From Aplidium turbinatum (lineage: Eukaryota; Chordata; Ascidiacea; Aplousobranchia; Polyclinidae), in assembly GCA_918807975.1 (NCBI GenBank), contig OU964932.1, positions 16,523,501 to 16,587,500 of the forward strand: a stretch of DNA of 64,000 nt, given 5' to 3'. Below the pieces are notes generated by a model. It had not been told where the DNA came from, did no database searches, and worked only from the letters and a program-made list of their open reading frames with translations. Shown here one piece after another: positions 1-11,482 of this stretch (within the stretch, counting starts at the first letter, position 1; every line of letters starts with the position of its first letter). The position numbers were made by a program, and so were the translations under genes.

Positions 1-30
1 ATTATTACTGTAGAAGCTGTTGCAAATGAG

Positions 31-1257
31 CAGAGGTGGGCAGTAGCGCGCTACTTTTGTAGCGGCGCTACTTTTTTGGTAAAAGTAGCGGTAGCGGCGC
101 TACTTTTTAGTTGGAGTAGCGGCGCTATATTCCAAAGTAGCGGGAGGGGCGCTACTTTTTTCAGTCGCACTCCCGCTATCCGCTACTTTAATTTAAATTG
201 AAAAAAATGCTTGTTTTTTTGCAATACTGGCGTGGTCAAGCAGCTATATAATCGGCTTGGATGCAAAGTTTCGGCCTTTTCTAGCTGACGTCAACTTCTT
301 CGGCGAATATCTCCGTGTGATGAAGCCTATCTGCCAGGCTTTAGACATTCTCCAGGGCAAGTGCAAGGCATATTGCGGAGTCTTGCTTCCAACCATCACA
401 ATTTGCCGGAAGAAGTTGACCGAGATCAGTGATCTTGTGACCTGTGAGGAATTGAAAGTGAAAGTCCTTGAAGGGGTGAAGAAACGATTCAACAAGTGCT
501 TCAACAACATGAAATGCGTTATGGCATCATGTCTTCATCCCTCCTTCAAGACGTCGTGGCTACAATTTCTGCACTACGTTTCCACGGATGATGCTGACGC
601 ACTGCGAGAAAAAGTCAAGACAGATGTAATTCGACTGTTGCGGGAGACATCAAGCCAGGTTGATACCGATAAGAGTGACACCAACACCAGTCATGATTCC
701 GAGGATGTATTTTTTGGAGTGTTTGCGCCATCCCGTGAAACGTCGGTGCAGAAGGAAGCAACAATTGTGGACGCCTTTTTTTCGGACAAGAGCAAGTCCT
801 TGAGCTTTTCGAATAACGAGTTAAAACATCTGTTCATTAAATACAACACCCCCATTCCTTCCAGCGCTGCGGTGGAGAGACTTTTCTCTGTTGGAAAAGA
901 TGTGCTTAAGCGAAAGCGGGCAGGACTTAGTGACTCTCATTTTGAAATAATCGTGTTTTTGAAAAATGCGTAACAATAAATTTCCCTTAGAATGTGTTTT
1001 CTATAACGACGTTAAAATGACAGCGTAAACGAATGATAACATTCGTTTTCAAGGTCATTTTTGCGTCACAAGGGACTTGAGTGTTTCCTAGTGTCATTTT
1101 AGACAGAAGTAGCGGTAGCGCGCGCTACTTTGGCCCGAGTAGCGGTAGCGGGTAGCGCGCTACTTTTGTAAATTGGTAGCGGTAGCGCGCGCTACTTTGG
1201 CCCAAGTAGCGGTAGCGGGTAGCGCGCTACTTTAAAAGTAGCGGGTGCCCACCTCTG
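31..1257 (+). mobile_element. hAT-family DNA transposon, internally deleted, with intact ends
   Basis: The element is flanked by a perfect 8-bp target duplication, CAAATGAG, at 23-30 and 1258-1265. Its ends are inverted: CAGAGGTGGGCA on the left and TGCCCACCTCTG on the right. Both ends (about 45-190 and 1110-1250) are packed with subterminal GTAGCG/CGCTAC repeats in both orientations, which would form strong secondary structure. Inside lies only the C-terminal part of a hAT transposase (257-973). The 8-bp duplication, CAG-type end and hAT dimerisation region together support the family call. The exact duplication suggests a fairly recent insertion. It cannot make a full transposase, so it would depend on a helper. 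Confidence 0.92.
257..973 (+). pseudogene. hAT transposase, C-terminal fragment
   Basis: An open frame of about 238 codons begins without an ATG (TTG at 257). It matches the C-terminal third of hAT transposases as I know them. Near its start it has an 'MKPICQALDILQG'-like segment, typical of the part before the insertion domain. It ends with the hATC dimerisation motif, 'YNTPIPSSAAVERLFSVG', followed by 'KRKRAGL' and 'VFLKNA'. Full hAT transposases have about 600-700 residues and an N-terminal BED zinc finger. Here the N-terminal half, including the zinc finger and the first catalytic acidic residue, is absent. The reading frame is otherwise clean. It lies inside the element bounded by an 8-bp duplication, so it is a truncated transposon gene and not a host gene. 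Confidence 0.88.
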
Positions 1258-1326
1258 CAAATGAGTTCATTCAAGCAACCGACGCTCGTAAAACGTACTT
1301 CGAATTGGTTTGATATCTGTCTTTTG

Positions 1327-1831
1327 CAGTGATGTACGCGCATACAAAAAATATTGACGCCGTCAGCGTAAACGCAAACGTTCGAAAAACCATACGCTGT
1401 ATGCGTCAACGTAATTTGTAAACAAGTTGGCGGCGTCAGCGCATACACTAGCGTAAACTCATTTTGTTTGCTAGGTGCCAAACATTCACACGATATAAAC
1501 CACTCGAAACAAACAAGTTTTACTTTGAATTTCCACGAAGAAACACAAGCAAGTGTTCATGTGACATTTTGCTGCGTTCTGGTTTCAATATGTCTTTGCC
1601 CATTGAAAACATTCTTTCAATTGCAGCGCTGGAAGGTATTGCTGTGTTGCAGCGAAAAAAAGACATTAAAAAGTATGCGTTGACGCTATGGGCTAAAAAA
1701 CCGCGAAAGCTTTACGGCGTAGCCTCAAGCGACAACTATCCAAAAAAACGTGGCCGTAAGCGTTAGCGTAAACAAAAAGTCTACGCCGCAAGTCTACGGC
1801 GTAGAATTTGCGGCGTATACGTACATCTCTG
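1327..1831. mobile_element. hAT-like non-autonomous element, family copy 1
   Basis: The ends are inverted: CAGTGATGTACG on the left, CGTACATCTCTG on the right. They are flanked by near-matching 8-mers, GTCTTTTG (1319-1326) and GTCTATAG (1832-1839). A second copy, about 90% alike by eye, lies at 37101-37622. Subterminal motifs such as GCGTAAACG and GACGCCGTCAGCG recur near both ends. There is no transposase. It sits 69 bp from the neighbouring hAT element. Confidence 0.75.
1590..1766 (+). CDS. Small basic ORF inside non-autonomous element (58 aa, unrecognised)
   Basis: An ATG-initiated frame of 58 codons lies in the centre of the element. The product would start MSLPIENILS and end with the basic run KKRGRKR, which resembles a nuclear localisation signal. 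The related copy at 37101-37622 has the same ATG but its frame closes after about 20 codons. The peptide is therefore not conserved between copies and may be a leftover of a transposase N-terminus or chance. I do not recognise the protein. Confidence 0.2.
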   Translation: MSLPIENILSIAALEGIAVLQRKKDIKKYALTLWAKKPRKLYGVASSDNYPKKRGRKR

Positions 1832-1839
1832 GTCTATAG

Positions 1840-4336
1840 CCTACAGTAGCCTACACAAATTATCCTGTGGACACATTTTATACTTTGCAGCAGATTGTGA
1901 CGCTATGAACGTGAAATTTATCTTTCGTTTCTTCTTGTTCAAGCTATTTCAATATATTTCATTCATTTATCTTCATCTGTCTCACATTTCGATTCATATG
2001 GCTAATAGAGGAAAAAAGATTAACGAACTGCCCAGCATTATCGCTATATCTTATCATTACGAAAAAGAAAGAAACGATTCGAACGTTTTTGACTTTCGAT
2101 ATAGGCTATGTCCTCATCAAGAAAATTAAAACAATCTTGCAACCGAAGTTTAGTTTGATTTTATTTCTAACCATCCAATTGAAAACTCCCCATTACACAG
2201 CAAGGGTGTACAAAATTGAAAAACTGAGACTTTATTTAGCTTTATCAAAACAAGACGTTAAAATACTGATAGTGGTTTTATAGCGACAGTTGTATCAGAT
2301 TTAGTTTCTCATGTTGGTAGGCTAATGTGGAGACGATGAAATTTAGGAAAAATATTTTTTCTCGGTTTTACAAGTATCCTGTTGCTTGCAGTGCTTATCA
2401 CATTTACTTTTTTTCTGATTCAAAAATTTTCAAAATATCCTGCTAATCTTACTGTGCAAACACATGTTGAGTTTAACATAGGTAGTTAACTGATGTAGGT
2501 AGTGGGTTATTGCCTACGGTGCAATTTATAACCTTGTGTGTCCTTAATTTACCTTACTTTGTTCCTTAAAACTTTTGAAAATTGGGTTTTACAACAAAGG
2601 TCAGTGTGCAAAAGTCGCTTGTCGCTTTAAAAATAGAATGGATCCACAGACTGTCTTGAGTCATGCATGGAACTTAAAAGTTCGTCACGGTCAACAAAGG
2701 TCTCAATCAACATTGCAGTTCTATGAATCATCGTTTCTGAACTGCAACTTAACTTGGCTAATTGACTGTTTGTATTGCAGAGGATTTTTATTTCAGTCGC
2801 CCTATAGGCTGGTTCTGTTTTGTTCCAAGCAAAATTCAGAAAAAAACTTTAAGTTTTTTTACGTTTGTGATTTTTTTAGCTCGCTTCGCTCGCTCGATCC
2901 TACTTCATTAACCTAATGGGTGGCATTGGGAGCGCATGGTTTGAGCAGTAAAAAACCTTCAACAAATACATTTTAAAATCTTTCTGTAATGAAAGAAAAC
3001 CTACTTAAAACGTAACTTCAATTTTTAAACCTAACATTTTCACTCAAACTTCTAAAGAAGCCCAGTTTTAATTTGACGAACTTGGTCAAATTCAAGGTGC
3101 ACGTTCTGAAAAAAAATCGGCTACACTATTATCAAGCCTAAAAATGCACAAACAACGATTAAAATGGCAAAAAATGTAGTTTTGCAATGACGTAACTAGA
3201 AAGAAAATTTTAAAGAGGCAAAAACAAATTGTTGTCAGAGCAAATAGGATATTAATGTTTAAAATAAAGACTAAGTTGAAAGTAGGCTATAGTTATTGAA
3301 TGCAGGAAAACAGTTATGAAAAGTCACTCAACATGTAATGAAATGCCATTGAAACGTAGGAATAGTATTAAAAACATTATTTTGGAGGGCAAGATAAAAT
3401 TTTGGGGCAGCGATTGCTCCTCCAACCCTATGGCTACGTCTCTAAATCTTTTTTTTCCAGAGCTGCAACAAACATACCCATACAGTACCCCGCTGAACTA
3501 TTTATTATTTTCATAGTTTCACGTTTGCACAAAATTAGTTTTTTTTATTGTTAATACTTAAGCTCGCTAAGTGAAGACTTAAGATTAAATTGATCGAAAG
3601 ATAAAGATTAACTTCATACGTTCATCTATACCAAGCACCTGTCCTTTCTGCATTCATTAAGCTTGCACACCTTTTCATAGTTTTCAATCTATCAAAAAAC
3701 TTATTAGTTAAAACAGTCTCCTTAGTCCAATGCAGATATTTCATGGTTTATTCAAAGACACTTTAGCAGTAGTAGACAAAAATATTCAGCCCTAAATTCA
3801 CCAAATCCAACATCATGTATATTTTTACCATGTTAGATGGATATACAAAAGGTAAAGTAAAATATAGATGGCACAACAATGGCTTTACGGCGAGGTAAAA
3901 AAATACAACTTTACGGATATAGGTATCTTCTCATAGGCTATATATGGTCGATTAGCAGCGTTGTTGGACCGTCAGTACCATAAGTTGCGGCATATCCCAG
4001 TTTACTGAATCGCAAAAAGCACAGATCTGTAGCAATCTGTTCAGATCATGACTTTCCACCCAAAGCGTTGTTAAAAGTTTCATAGAAATGCATCAAGAGA
4101 GCATTCAGTCCGTCTTACAGGTTCTCCACTAGCAGACTATAGGTACAATGCAGGAGCATTGTTGTGGGTAACGCAATTCAAAGTTTTTTCCGAGCTCAAA
4201 TACGCAATGATTGTTTTTGAAGTAAAATAGACTGTAACTGATGACATCTCTTATGTAGTTGTAAGCATCTATGTCCACTTCATTCTTTCATTCCTCTTGT
4301 ACTGCCTCTGTTCGTAAGAAACAGGGCATATTGATG
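1840..4336. other. Gene-free stretch downstream of Pax1/9
   Basis: AT-rich sequence with short chance frames only. A run of GAGCGAAGCGAGC type occurs near 2879-2896 (as AGCTCGCTTCGCTCGCTCG) and recurs near 20255. Minus-strand AATAAA signals near 3745 could serve a long 3' UTR of the neighbouring Pax gene. I see no other gene. Confidence 0.5.
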
Positions 4337-4413
4337 TTATGACGAAGAGCTCACTGACGAGTTATTTCTTGACTCTAATGGCAATTTATTCTCGCTGGAA
4401 ATTTTTGTATTTC
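4337..4413 (-). CDS. Pax1/9: Candidate alternative terminal exon of Pax1/9
   Basis: Exon 4 (5176-4867) ends at a good donor, CTGGAG|GTAAGC, in phase 1. A strong acceptor, CCATGTTTTTCAG, lies at 4414 and opens a phase-compatible frame of 24 codons ending SSVSSSS before TAA at 4339-4337. A Ser-rich end recalls the last residues of vertebrate Pax9 (SHSVTASAL), but weakly. Against it, an AATAAA lies within this exon. The alternative is to read through the donor to the TGA at 4819-4817, with AATAAA immediately after it. Confidence 0.4.
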
Positions 4414-4809
4414 CTGAAAAACATGGCAAAAATAAGTGGATTGAAAATTTTCCAACAATTGTCTCCTTTCAAGTTTTCTCGTATATTTTATGAATTAAAC
4501 TTGCACAGGCTACGTTTCTCATTTTATGATAACAAAAGTAACTTACTTCTTACGTGGTCTACACAGCATCGTGGTAGGCCCACAGGCTAATAGCACAATA
4601 CTTCATTCAGTTGTAATTAGCTTGCTATGCACAGCAGGCTACACTATACAGTGACAGTGATAGTGCATAGGCCTAGCCTATAGAGATATTGTGCAAAGGT
4701 TGAAATTGTAATATTCCAAATATGGGCTTGAGAACGGAGAAAACTTCGCTTTGAACTTAAACCTTCTCGAAAAGCTTTTTTAAAATACGTAGGTTACACT
4801 TTAGAGCTA

Positions 4810-4815
4810 TTTATT
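4810..4815 (-). terminator. Polyadenylation signal overlapping the end of Pax1/9 exon 4
   Basis: Minus-strand AATAAA lies one base beyond the stop codon at 4819-4817 that is reached if the exon 4 donor is not used. This would give an mRNA with a very short 3' UTR and the protein ending [17 protein letters not shown]. Confidence 0.5.
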
Positions 4816-4816
4816 T

Positions 4817-7800
4817 TCAACTTTGTAATGGGATGTGAGGAACCATTATTTTACAAAATAGCTTACCTCCAGGTAAAACGGCTGGCTGCTTTGGATGTTC
4901 GTAACTTTGAGCTTCCAGAGTGGCGCCATTTTGTGTCATGTGTTGATGTGGATGAGCGTGCATCATCATAGTGTGGTTATCAGTTCCATTCATTGCTGCT
5001 GGGTACGGAACGCCTGCTGGTGGCTGATTCCACGAGGTGTGGCCGTAAGGGGGCATATAGGCTTGGGACGAATAGCTGACGGCAGGGTGCTGCCCCGTCG
5101 TGTTTGGAGTTGGGATAAATGAGTGATTTGTCGGAGATGCTGAACAGCGAAGTGACAGTGGTTGCAAAAGTCGATTCTGTGATAAAACAAACACTTGTCT
5201 TTATTTCTTGTAAGTTGATAATCAAAGTTAGCTTGTCCGTTTTCATTTCATCATCACAACTAAAAAAAACTCCCAAAATTTGTCTTAATTTTTTGTGTAC
5301 ATATTTATATAGGCTAATGACTTTCTGCACTAAAATTTATGTCGAAGCATCAGCCTTTTGGCCTCTCTTGTCGACGTTATTCCAAAATAGCCTAACAAGA
5401 AAGGAAGGCGGCTATTGTCGATTAGCAGAAGGTATAAACTGTTTAGACTTCTACAATATTTTAGATTTAGGCTATCGCATGTTGATCAATACAGAACAAA
5501 ACCTTAGCATGTTTAGATAAGTTAATTTTTACAACTTAATTGTTTGAAGACAGCTGAGTTGACTCTTTTCCAACAGTCGTACAAACCATTTGACATTTGG
5601 AGTAATACAAAACCAAGCAAATTAATAAATGCTCAACGGCACAAATGTAGCATATCAGCTCATAAAATATGAGCTTCTTTTTTAAGAAATGTGATTTAAA
5701 ATTAAGATATAAGGTGCTCACCTCCTCAGAAGTGGATCTCAAAGAGGTCACATTTCTTGAGTTGGGTGAACTCTTGCTCAAGCCCTCTAAGTTCACAGGT
5801 GTCGCTTGAGTAGGCGGGGTAACACCATATGGAGTTATATTATTCCATTCTTCTATTTTTGGCACCATCGAGGGCACCGCGGCGGGAACGAGTTGATGAT
5901 GAAAACCGTTTGAACTTGTCGCAGCATTACCATCTTGTGGCAAGGAATTCGAATAACTTGACACTGAAAATAAATGACCAACAACTGCAATAAAGCATTG
6001 ATTGAACTTCTGCATCTAGAAAGCTTAAAAAACTTTTAGCTTATGAGTATCACCTATACAACTTATTGTAAATCTGCAACAAGTTCATAACGGCTTTATG
6101 TAGAACAAACTTTTTACAAATTTATGCTGTACGAGTACAGTAACTTGTTATGAATCTGTCACTACATTCACGTTCTTAATTTCTCTTTAGGTGAATTGAA
6201 GGCGTCCACCGTCCATTGAACAACAAATTAACAAAATAATAAACCAATAGATGGAGTTTCGCTTTTAGCAGCATGATCGTTGCTTACTTCACAAACGTAC
6301 AAGTGTACATACAAACGACCTGTTTAGTTTGATACTGGCCTCTTGAGCCTGGTCCTGATGCAGATCGTTTGTATCTATATTTGTGAAGTAACAAATAAAG
6401 ACTTATTATATATTCAAAAGAAAGAGGATGGGATTCTTTAAAGCGTTTAACTATCTTTAATAGTTTCCATACGAAACGCTGATGTGATACTGTTAGGGGG
6501 TATTCCTTATCGTTCGGGTTCGAGTATACTTGCATTCATTTGCAACTCGTGCGTATTCTGCGTGTAAATCAAAACACCTTTTCACTAGTGACTTTCTTTT
6601 CACGCTTTAGTTGTTACACGCTTGATCATCTTAAAAAACCATGGCGGTTCCGGTTATCCGAACCTTTGTTCCGCAAGTGCATAGCGTGTACTGTATATTT
6701 GCGCTTGATTGTCTGCTTACTATTCTTATTTATCAAAATGGCGTGACCGGTCTAGTTAAACCGCATTTTTTTAAACAGCCGCATTTACTACCAATTTTTC
6801 AAACCTTTTTAATTTAATCTGAATTAGTAAACACACTTTTTCTAGCTTACTTTATTTAAAGTGGCCTTCACCACTTTTTAGATAAAAATTAAACCCTGTT
6901 TTTGTCAATACATCAGCCGTCAACTATCCTCTAAGTCTAGTAAATAATAAACGCTGTTTGAAAATCGAAGTGTTTGCATAACAGACCTCTTCATTGCAGA
7001 ACAAGATATTGTAACAGGATACGATTTAACACCTGTGCACATTTCATTCGAAATAAAACCAGGGCTATACAATCTTAATTGGTCTATCGAGACAGAGATT
7101 TGGTTCGATATTTTGCAAGAGTAAAAGGTTTCAAAAGAACGTTTTACACAATGTTAATGAATTTGACGCTCTGTCATAAAATTTTGCAAAATTTTATGAG
7201 AGAAGGAAGCAAATAGCAATGCTCTTTTTTTGCCCTAAATTTGACAACTGATAAAGAAAGTAGTATCTCTTTTGTACATTACCAAAGCATGCGTTTGAAA
7301 ATATTCACAGAGGCCTACCCGCAAACAATTTCTCTCAACTAACGTAAGACGAGTTGCATTTTATATTCAATCAAACAAACGTCTTTGTGGCTTCCTGGAA
7401 CTATTTTAGTCGCTTTTGTTTTCTCAGCACATGCCTCCTACCTTGAAAAGTATATGCAAGTGCCATTTGACCATGACAAAACTTTTTATCACAAGCCAGT
7501 CTTAGGTACGCTATCAGTCAAACCTCCTAAAAGTTGTTTTGTAGTCAAAAGCATCAAAAAAGAGAACCAAAAAGTAGTTCTAAAAAGCTGGAGTATTGCA
7601 TTGAAGCCTGATATCAAATTACAACACAAATAAAAGCCGTCTTTACAGCCTTGAATAGTAAAGCAGTCAAAAAAATAGCTTCTGCTGTTGAATATTTTAA
7701 TTTCGGTTATCAAAAAATTTCTAAAACCATTTAAAATAATCTCAACGTTTTTATGCAAGTCCTACCTTGTGAGTGAGGTTGATCGAATCTAGGGAAGCCG

Positions 7801-10800
7801 AGAATCTCTGTGACAGAATGAGAATAATAGTGAGGCGCTAGAGGCTGGTTCCGTATTGGAGAGTCTCTATTCGTCACACTTGCTTTTGAGGCTGGTGGTA
7901 TCATGTAGGGATTGTATATTGGAGTGTTGTAGCCGTTTGGTCTAATGGCGCTTGGTTGAGTCGAGGTTGGGTTATCGCTTTGTCCAGCTGAACTTGGGAC
8001 ATAGTTTGGGTTGAGTGGGTTGTGCGGATGAAGTACGTTTCCAATTTTGTTTCTTAATATACGACTGATTGAACTAACGGATGGAACGTTGTATTTGTCA
8101 CACACCGTATCGCTAAGCAGCCGGTCCCTAATCTCCCAAGCAAAAATTCCTGGGTCTCGAACTTTGTATTCTTTGATGGCTTGTACTACTCCCGGAGTTG
8201 TGACTCTCGGCTTGCTGCCTCCGATGGCTCCTGGAAGAATGGAGCCAGTTTCGTTGTAGCGAGCTAGAATTTTGCTGACGCAACCGTGAGAAACGCGGAG
8301 CTGTCTGCTGATGTCACAGGGTCGAATCCCAAGCTGGGCAAGTTCAATTATCCGGACACGGATCGCGTTTGGAAGAGGTCGCCCGTTTACAAACACTCCT
8401 CCGAGCTGATTGACTTCTCCAAATGTTTGATCTGCAATAAAAAAAAAAGATTTACAGTTATATGCCTTTACATGCACAATTATATCATGTTACATCAATA
8501 ATGCAATAAGGTCCGCATCCAAAGAGCTTATTAACCATGTCGTTGTTCATAGCACAATATATTCCAAAAATCTTTAGTATAAAAATATTACGCAAATAAG
8601 CAACACATTAGAATTATTGAAGAATATATAGGCCTACTATGCAAAAATGTAAAAGTGTAGGCCTGTGGTTAAAAAAAAACTTAGTACCGTAGGCCTAATT
8701 GCAACAGTTTGTGTTTAGATATTCTGCCTACGCGTTGGTAAATTTAAAAAAATCCCTCCACTTAAGATCAATTGTAAATAACGAAAATTTCTTTTGATAC
8801 AATCACAACGGTTCACAATGTTGCCGCAAGACTTTATTGGCACCTTTCAATAATCGCCCACACCACAAGGAAGTATTGTTTATTCTGTAAGGTTGTGGAT
8901 ATGTCCTAGTTAAAAAAAAATCGATTTACTTGAAGAATAATTAATTGGCGAGAGATAAATAATAATTTGTGATGAAAGTTTTAGCCAGCAGCTTTGTTAA
9001 CAGTTTGTTTTGTTGATGTGTCTTTCTGCGTTTTTTCTAAAACTTCGTATGCTCAAAATGGCGGAACATCGAATGCTGTAAAATATTTCACGGGCGTCGT
9101 GTCAGCCTGTATTAAAACATTCGACTCAATCATAGATCCAAAGAAAAAACACTATTGCCAGGAAAAGCTGTTCTTGCTTTAAACTTTTAAAGTGCTATGC
9201 ATAGATGACAGCTGAACTCTGTATAAAAATTGCATCGGTTTGGAGTAAGTAAATATGTATTGGAAGAACAGAAGACCCCAAGCTTTCTTACCTAATAGTT
9301 CCTTTTGCTTTGCATGAAGTCGACTAAGTGACAAGCGCTCTGCTGATGTTAAACTTGCAGGGTCTAACCCAACACTTGTGCGAAGACAGGACAGCATTTC
9401 AGTTTGCTACGGTGACTTATGTTTGCTTTTTAGAGTCTAATATACACTAAAAAACAAATTTCGTTCTACTAATGCTGACTTGTGTTTGATAATTTCATAA
9501 TGCTCCTTTTTGTTTTTGGTAAACATAAACTAAAATATTTTGAGTTTACTAGTCCATTTATTTAGGTTCACTTTTGCTCAATGCAGGATTTCATGACTCA
9601 GTTACTATTGTACAATTATCATTAAAGTAAAACTTTTCTTTTCCAAAATATATAAAATAAAGCACATTCTAAGCTTTGTAACAATGTAGCACTAGCAAAA
9701 GCAGCTTAAAAATATTTTGCTTTAATACCACTAAAATTATTTAGGCAAAAAATAAAGTTTGAAAAGATTTTATCTTGTTTTATTATCGTAAAAAAAACTT
9801 GATGACTTCGAGCTCCGAATTCGGACAAATTAACTCTGCGCCTTCTTTCAGCAAGATGCTCGCTTTTGAGCGGTTCACCCACCATTGATACTTTTGTTCT
9901 GCTTTTGTGATTGGCACCAATCTAAAGCAATTCACACAAAAGCCTAAAACCACCTAGCCCTGATGAATTACAGTCAGCCATGGATCAATGCAAACAAAGT
10001 TATTTTTTATTTCAAAAAGAGATAAAATGATAAAAAATACTGTGCCGCCTTGCCTTGAAAGTTCTTCATTTCTAAATCTGCATGACTATACTCTCACTAA
10101 AAGAAGAGAAATGACTGATTTTTCGTTTCTATGTGTTTTTTGTTGATAATATAATAGGTCAATTATTTTGGCTGTTTGAAAATATTTTTCTTTTTTCACA
10201 AATTAAACTTTCCAAAATAAATTGTGTTCTTTCAAACAAATTAGATGCAAATGCTGTTTTGCATTTGCTTGTTTTACTACAGTGCTGTCTCCATTTTTCC
10301 ATCTTTAAATAATCTTACTAAGTACTGCGCAAGCACAAATAACCATTGCTGCTGGTCTACTCTGAGCAGGCAACAAGTTAAGTGGATGTTACAAAACTTC
10401 AAGAACGATTTAATGACAAAGATATCCAGCAACTAAACAGAGTTTTTCGATTTGTTGTTTTAGTAAAAGCTGCCAATAAGAACTTTTCAATCACGTTTTT
10501 ATTTCTTTAATGTAGTTATTGTGTTGATAATAAGTTGGCCCTTGGATGACATAATGAGAATATGGGTTGGTACTATGGATAACAATTGTTTTAACTGACG
10601 CCATTACCTATTACATCCAAACCGCGCATACCTCAACACAATTTTAGTTTTCTGCAGTATTGATAGCACAACGTTTGGCCAGGTTTAAATAACGTGAAAA
10701 AAATGAATCAGAGTTGAGTTTACTTCTCTGGATCATGCAATAAAAACACGGTGACAATATGTCTTCTATGAATTTTAATGTTGTTTTCTTAGTAATATTT

Positions 10801-11482
10801 GTATTACTTTAATCTTTGAGTAGCCAACGAAGTCGCTCAACGTTTATTTAAGACCCAAATAAGCTAATACCAAAATGCTGAACCAATTGAAAGGCGCGTG
10901 GTGAAAGGAGACCAATGTGTGTTTTACAATGATAGAATCACTTCGCTTGTGTAAACTCTTGATATAATAAAACACCGAAAGAACTTTAAACTTTCATAAT
11001 CACCGAAAGTTTATAAGTTATGAAAACCAAGACAATAGTCATGATGGGAGTTTGACACAGGTTGTTTTTAATTTGAAGTAGCCTAGCTTAAAACATAACA
11101 TTGAATAGAATTATCATTCAATTAATTAATATGTATCTTGTTTTTGTTTTTTTATTTAATGAACTGTATAAACGATTGATATTTTCCACGATTTAATTTA
11201 ATCCGAGTTTTAAATGTTTTTAAATATAAACGTAAAAAAAAATTAAAATTCTCAGTTGCAAAGTGATAAATAAAATTGAAGCAGACAGAATTAGTTCAAT
11301 TAGAATTAGGTTACGTCCGATCACACAATACAACACTTCTAATGTACAAATATTGAATTAGCAAAAGTTGATCACTTACTATTTGAAGCTGGACCTGGCA
11401 TCATCCCTGTCATGGTCGGGTTTTGTAAAGGAGAGCTAAACGTAACTGGTTGGGTCTGGGTTGGGGTTTGCATGTTCAACAT
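4817..11482 (-). CDS. Pax1/9: Pax1/9-type paired-domain transcription factor
   Basis: Exons read on the minus strand: 11482-11380 (ATG, 34 codons, [10 protein letters not shown]...), 8431-7766, 5963-5722 and 5176-4867 (reading on to a stop at 4817, or splicing on; see separate entry). Joins are phases 1, 1 and 0, all at GT/AG. Exon 2 holds the paired domain, about residues 37-164, from FGEVNQLGG to [10 protein letters not shown]. The stretch [14 protein letters not shown] and [13 protein letters not shown] are Pax1/9-class; Pax2/5/8 proteins differ there. The octapeptide HSVTEILG is at about 239-246. No homeodomain follows, as expected for Pax1/9. The C-terminal exons are rich in Pro, Ser and His, with [16 protein letters not shown], and probably form the transactivation region. 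Family role: nuclear DNA binding and patterning of pharyngeal endoderm and skeletal precursors. The large first intron (about 2.9 kb) contains an alternative first exon. Confidence 0.9.
6284..6391. mobile_element. Small MITE with TTACTTCACAAA inverted ends
   Basis: The left end TTACTTCACAAACG and the right end TTTGTGAAGTAA are inverted. The arms continue with ACATACAAACGACCTG on the left and CAGATCGTTTGTATCTA on the right. A related half-element lies near 49914-49960 in WDR20 intron 4 (GTAGATACAAACGACCTG). I found no convincing target duplication. It lies in Pax1/9 intron 2. Confidence 0.6.
9292..9397 (-). CDS. Pax1/9: Candidate alternative first exon of Pax1/9
   Basis: On the minus strand an ATG at 9397 opens 35 codons ([11 protein letters not shown]... 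to ...HAKQKELL) and then meets a strong donor, TTAG|GTAAGA. It ends in phase 1, exactly the phase needed to join exon 2 at 8431. The junction codon becomes GAT, giving [12 protein letters not shown]; with the distal exon it becomes [10 protein letters not shown]. Placement inside the intron between the distal first exon and the paired-box exon suggests a second promoter. The N-terminal peptide is not one I recognise, and an exon of this size and phase could arise by chance, so RNA evidence is needed. Confidence 0.5.

Noticed and set aside
4895-5520. Plus-strand frames opposite Pax1/9 exon 4
   Set aside because: Shadows of the real minus-strand exon and adjoining intron.
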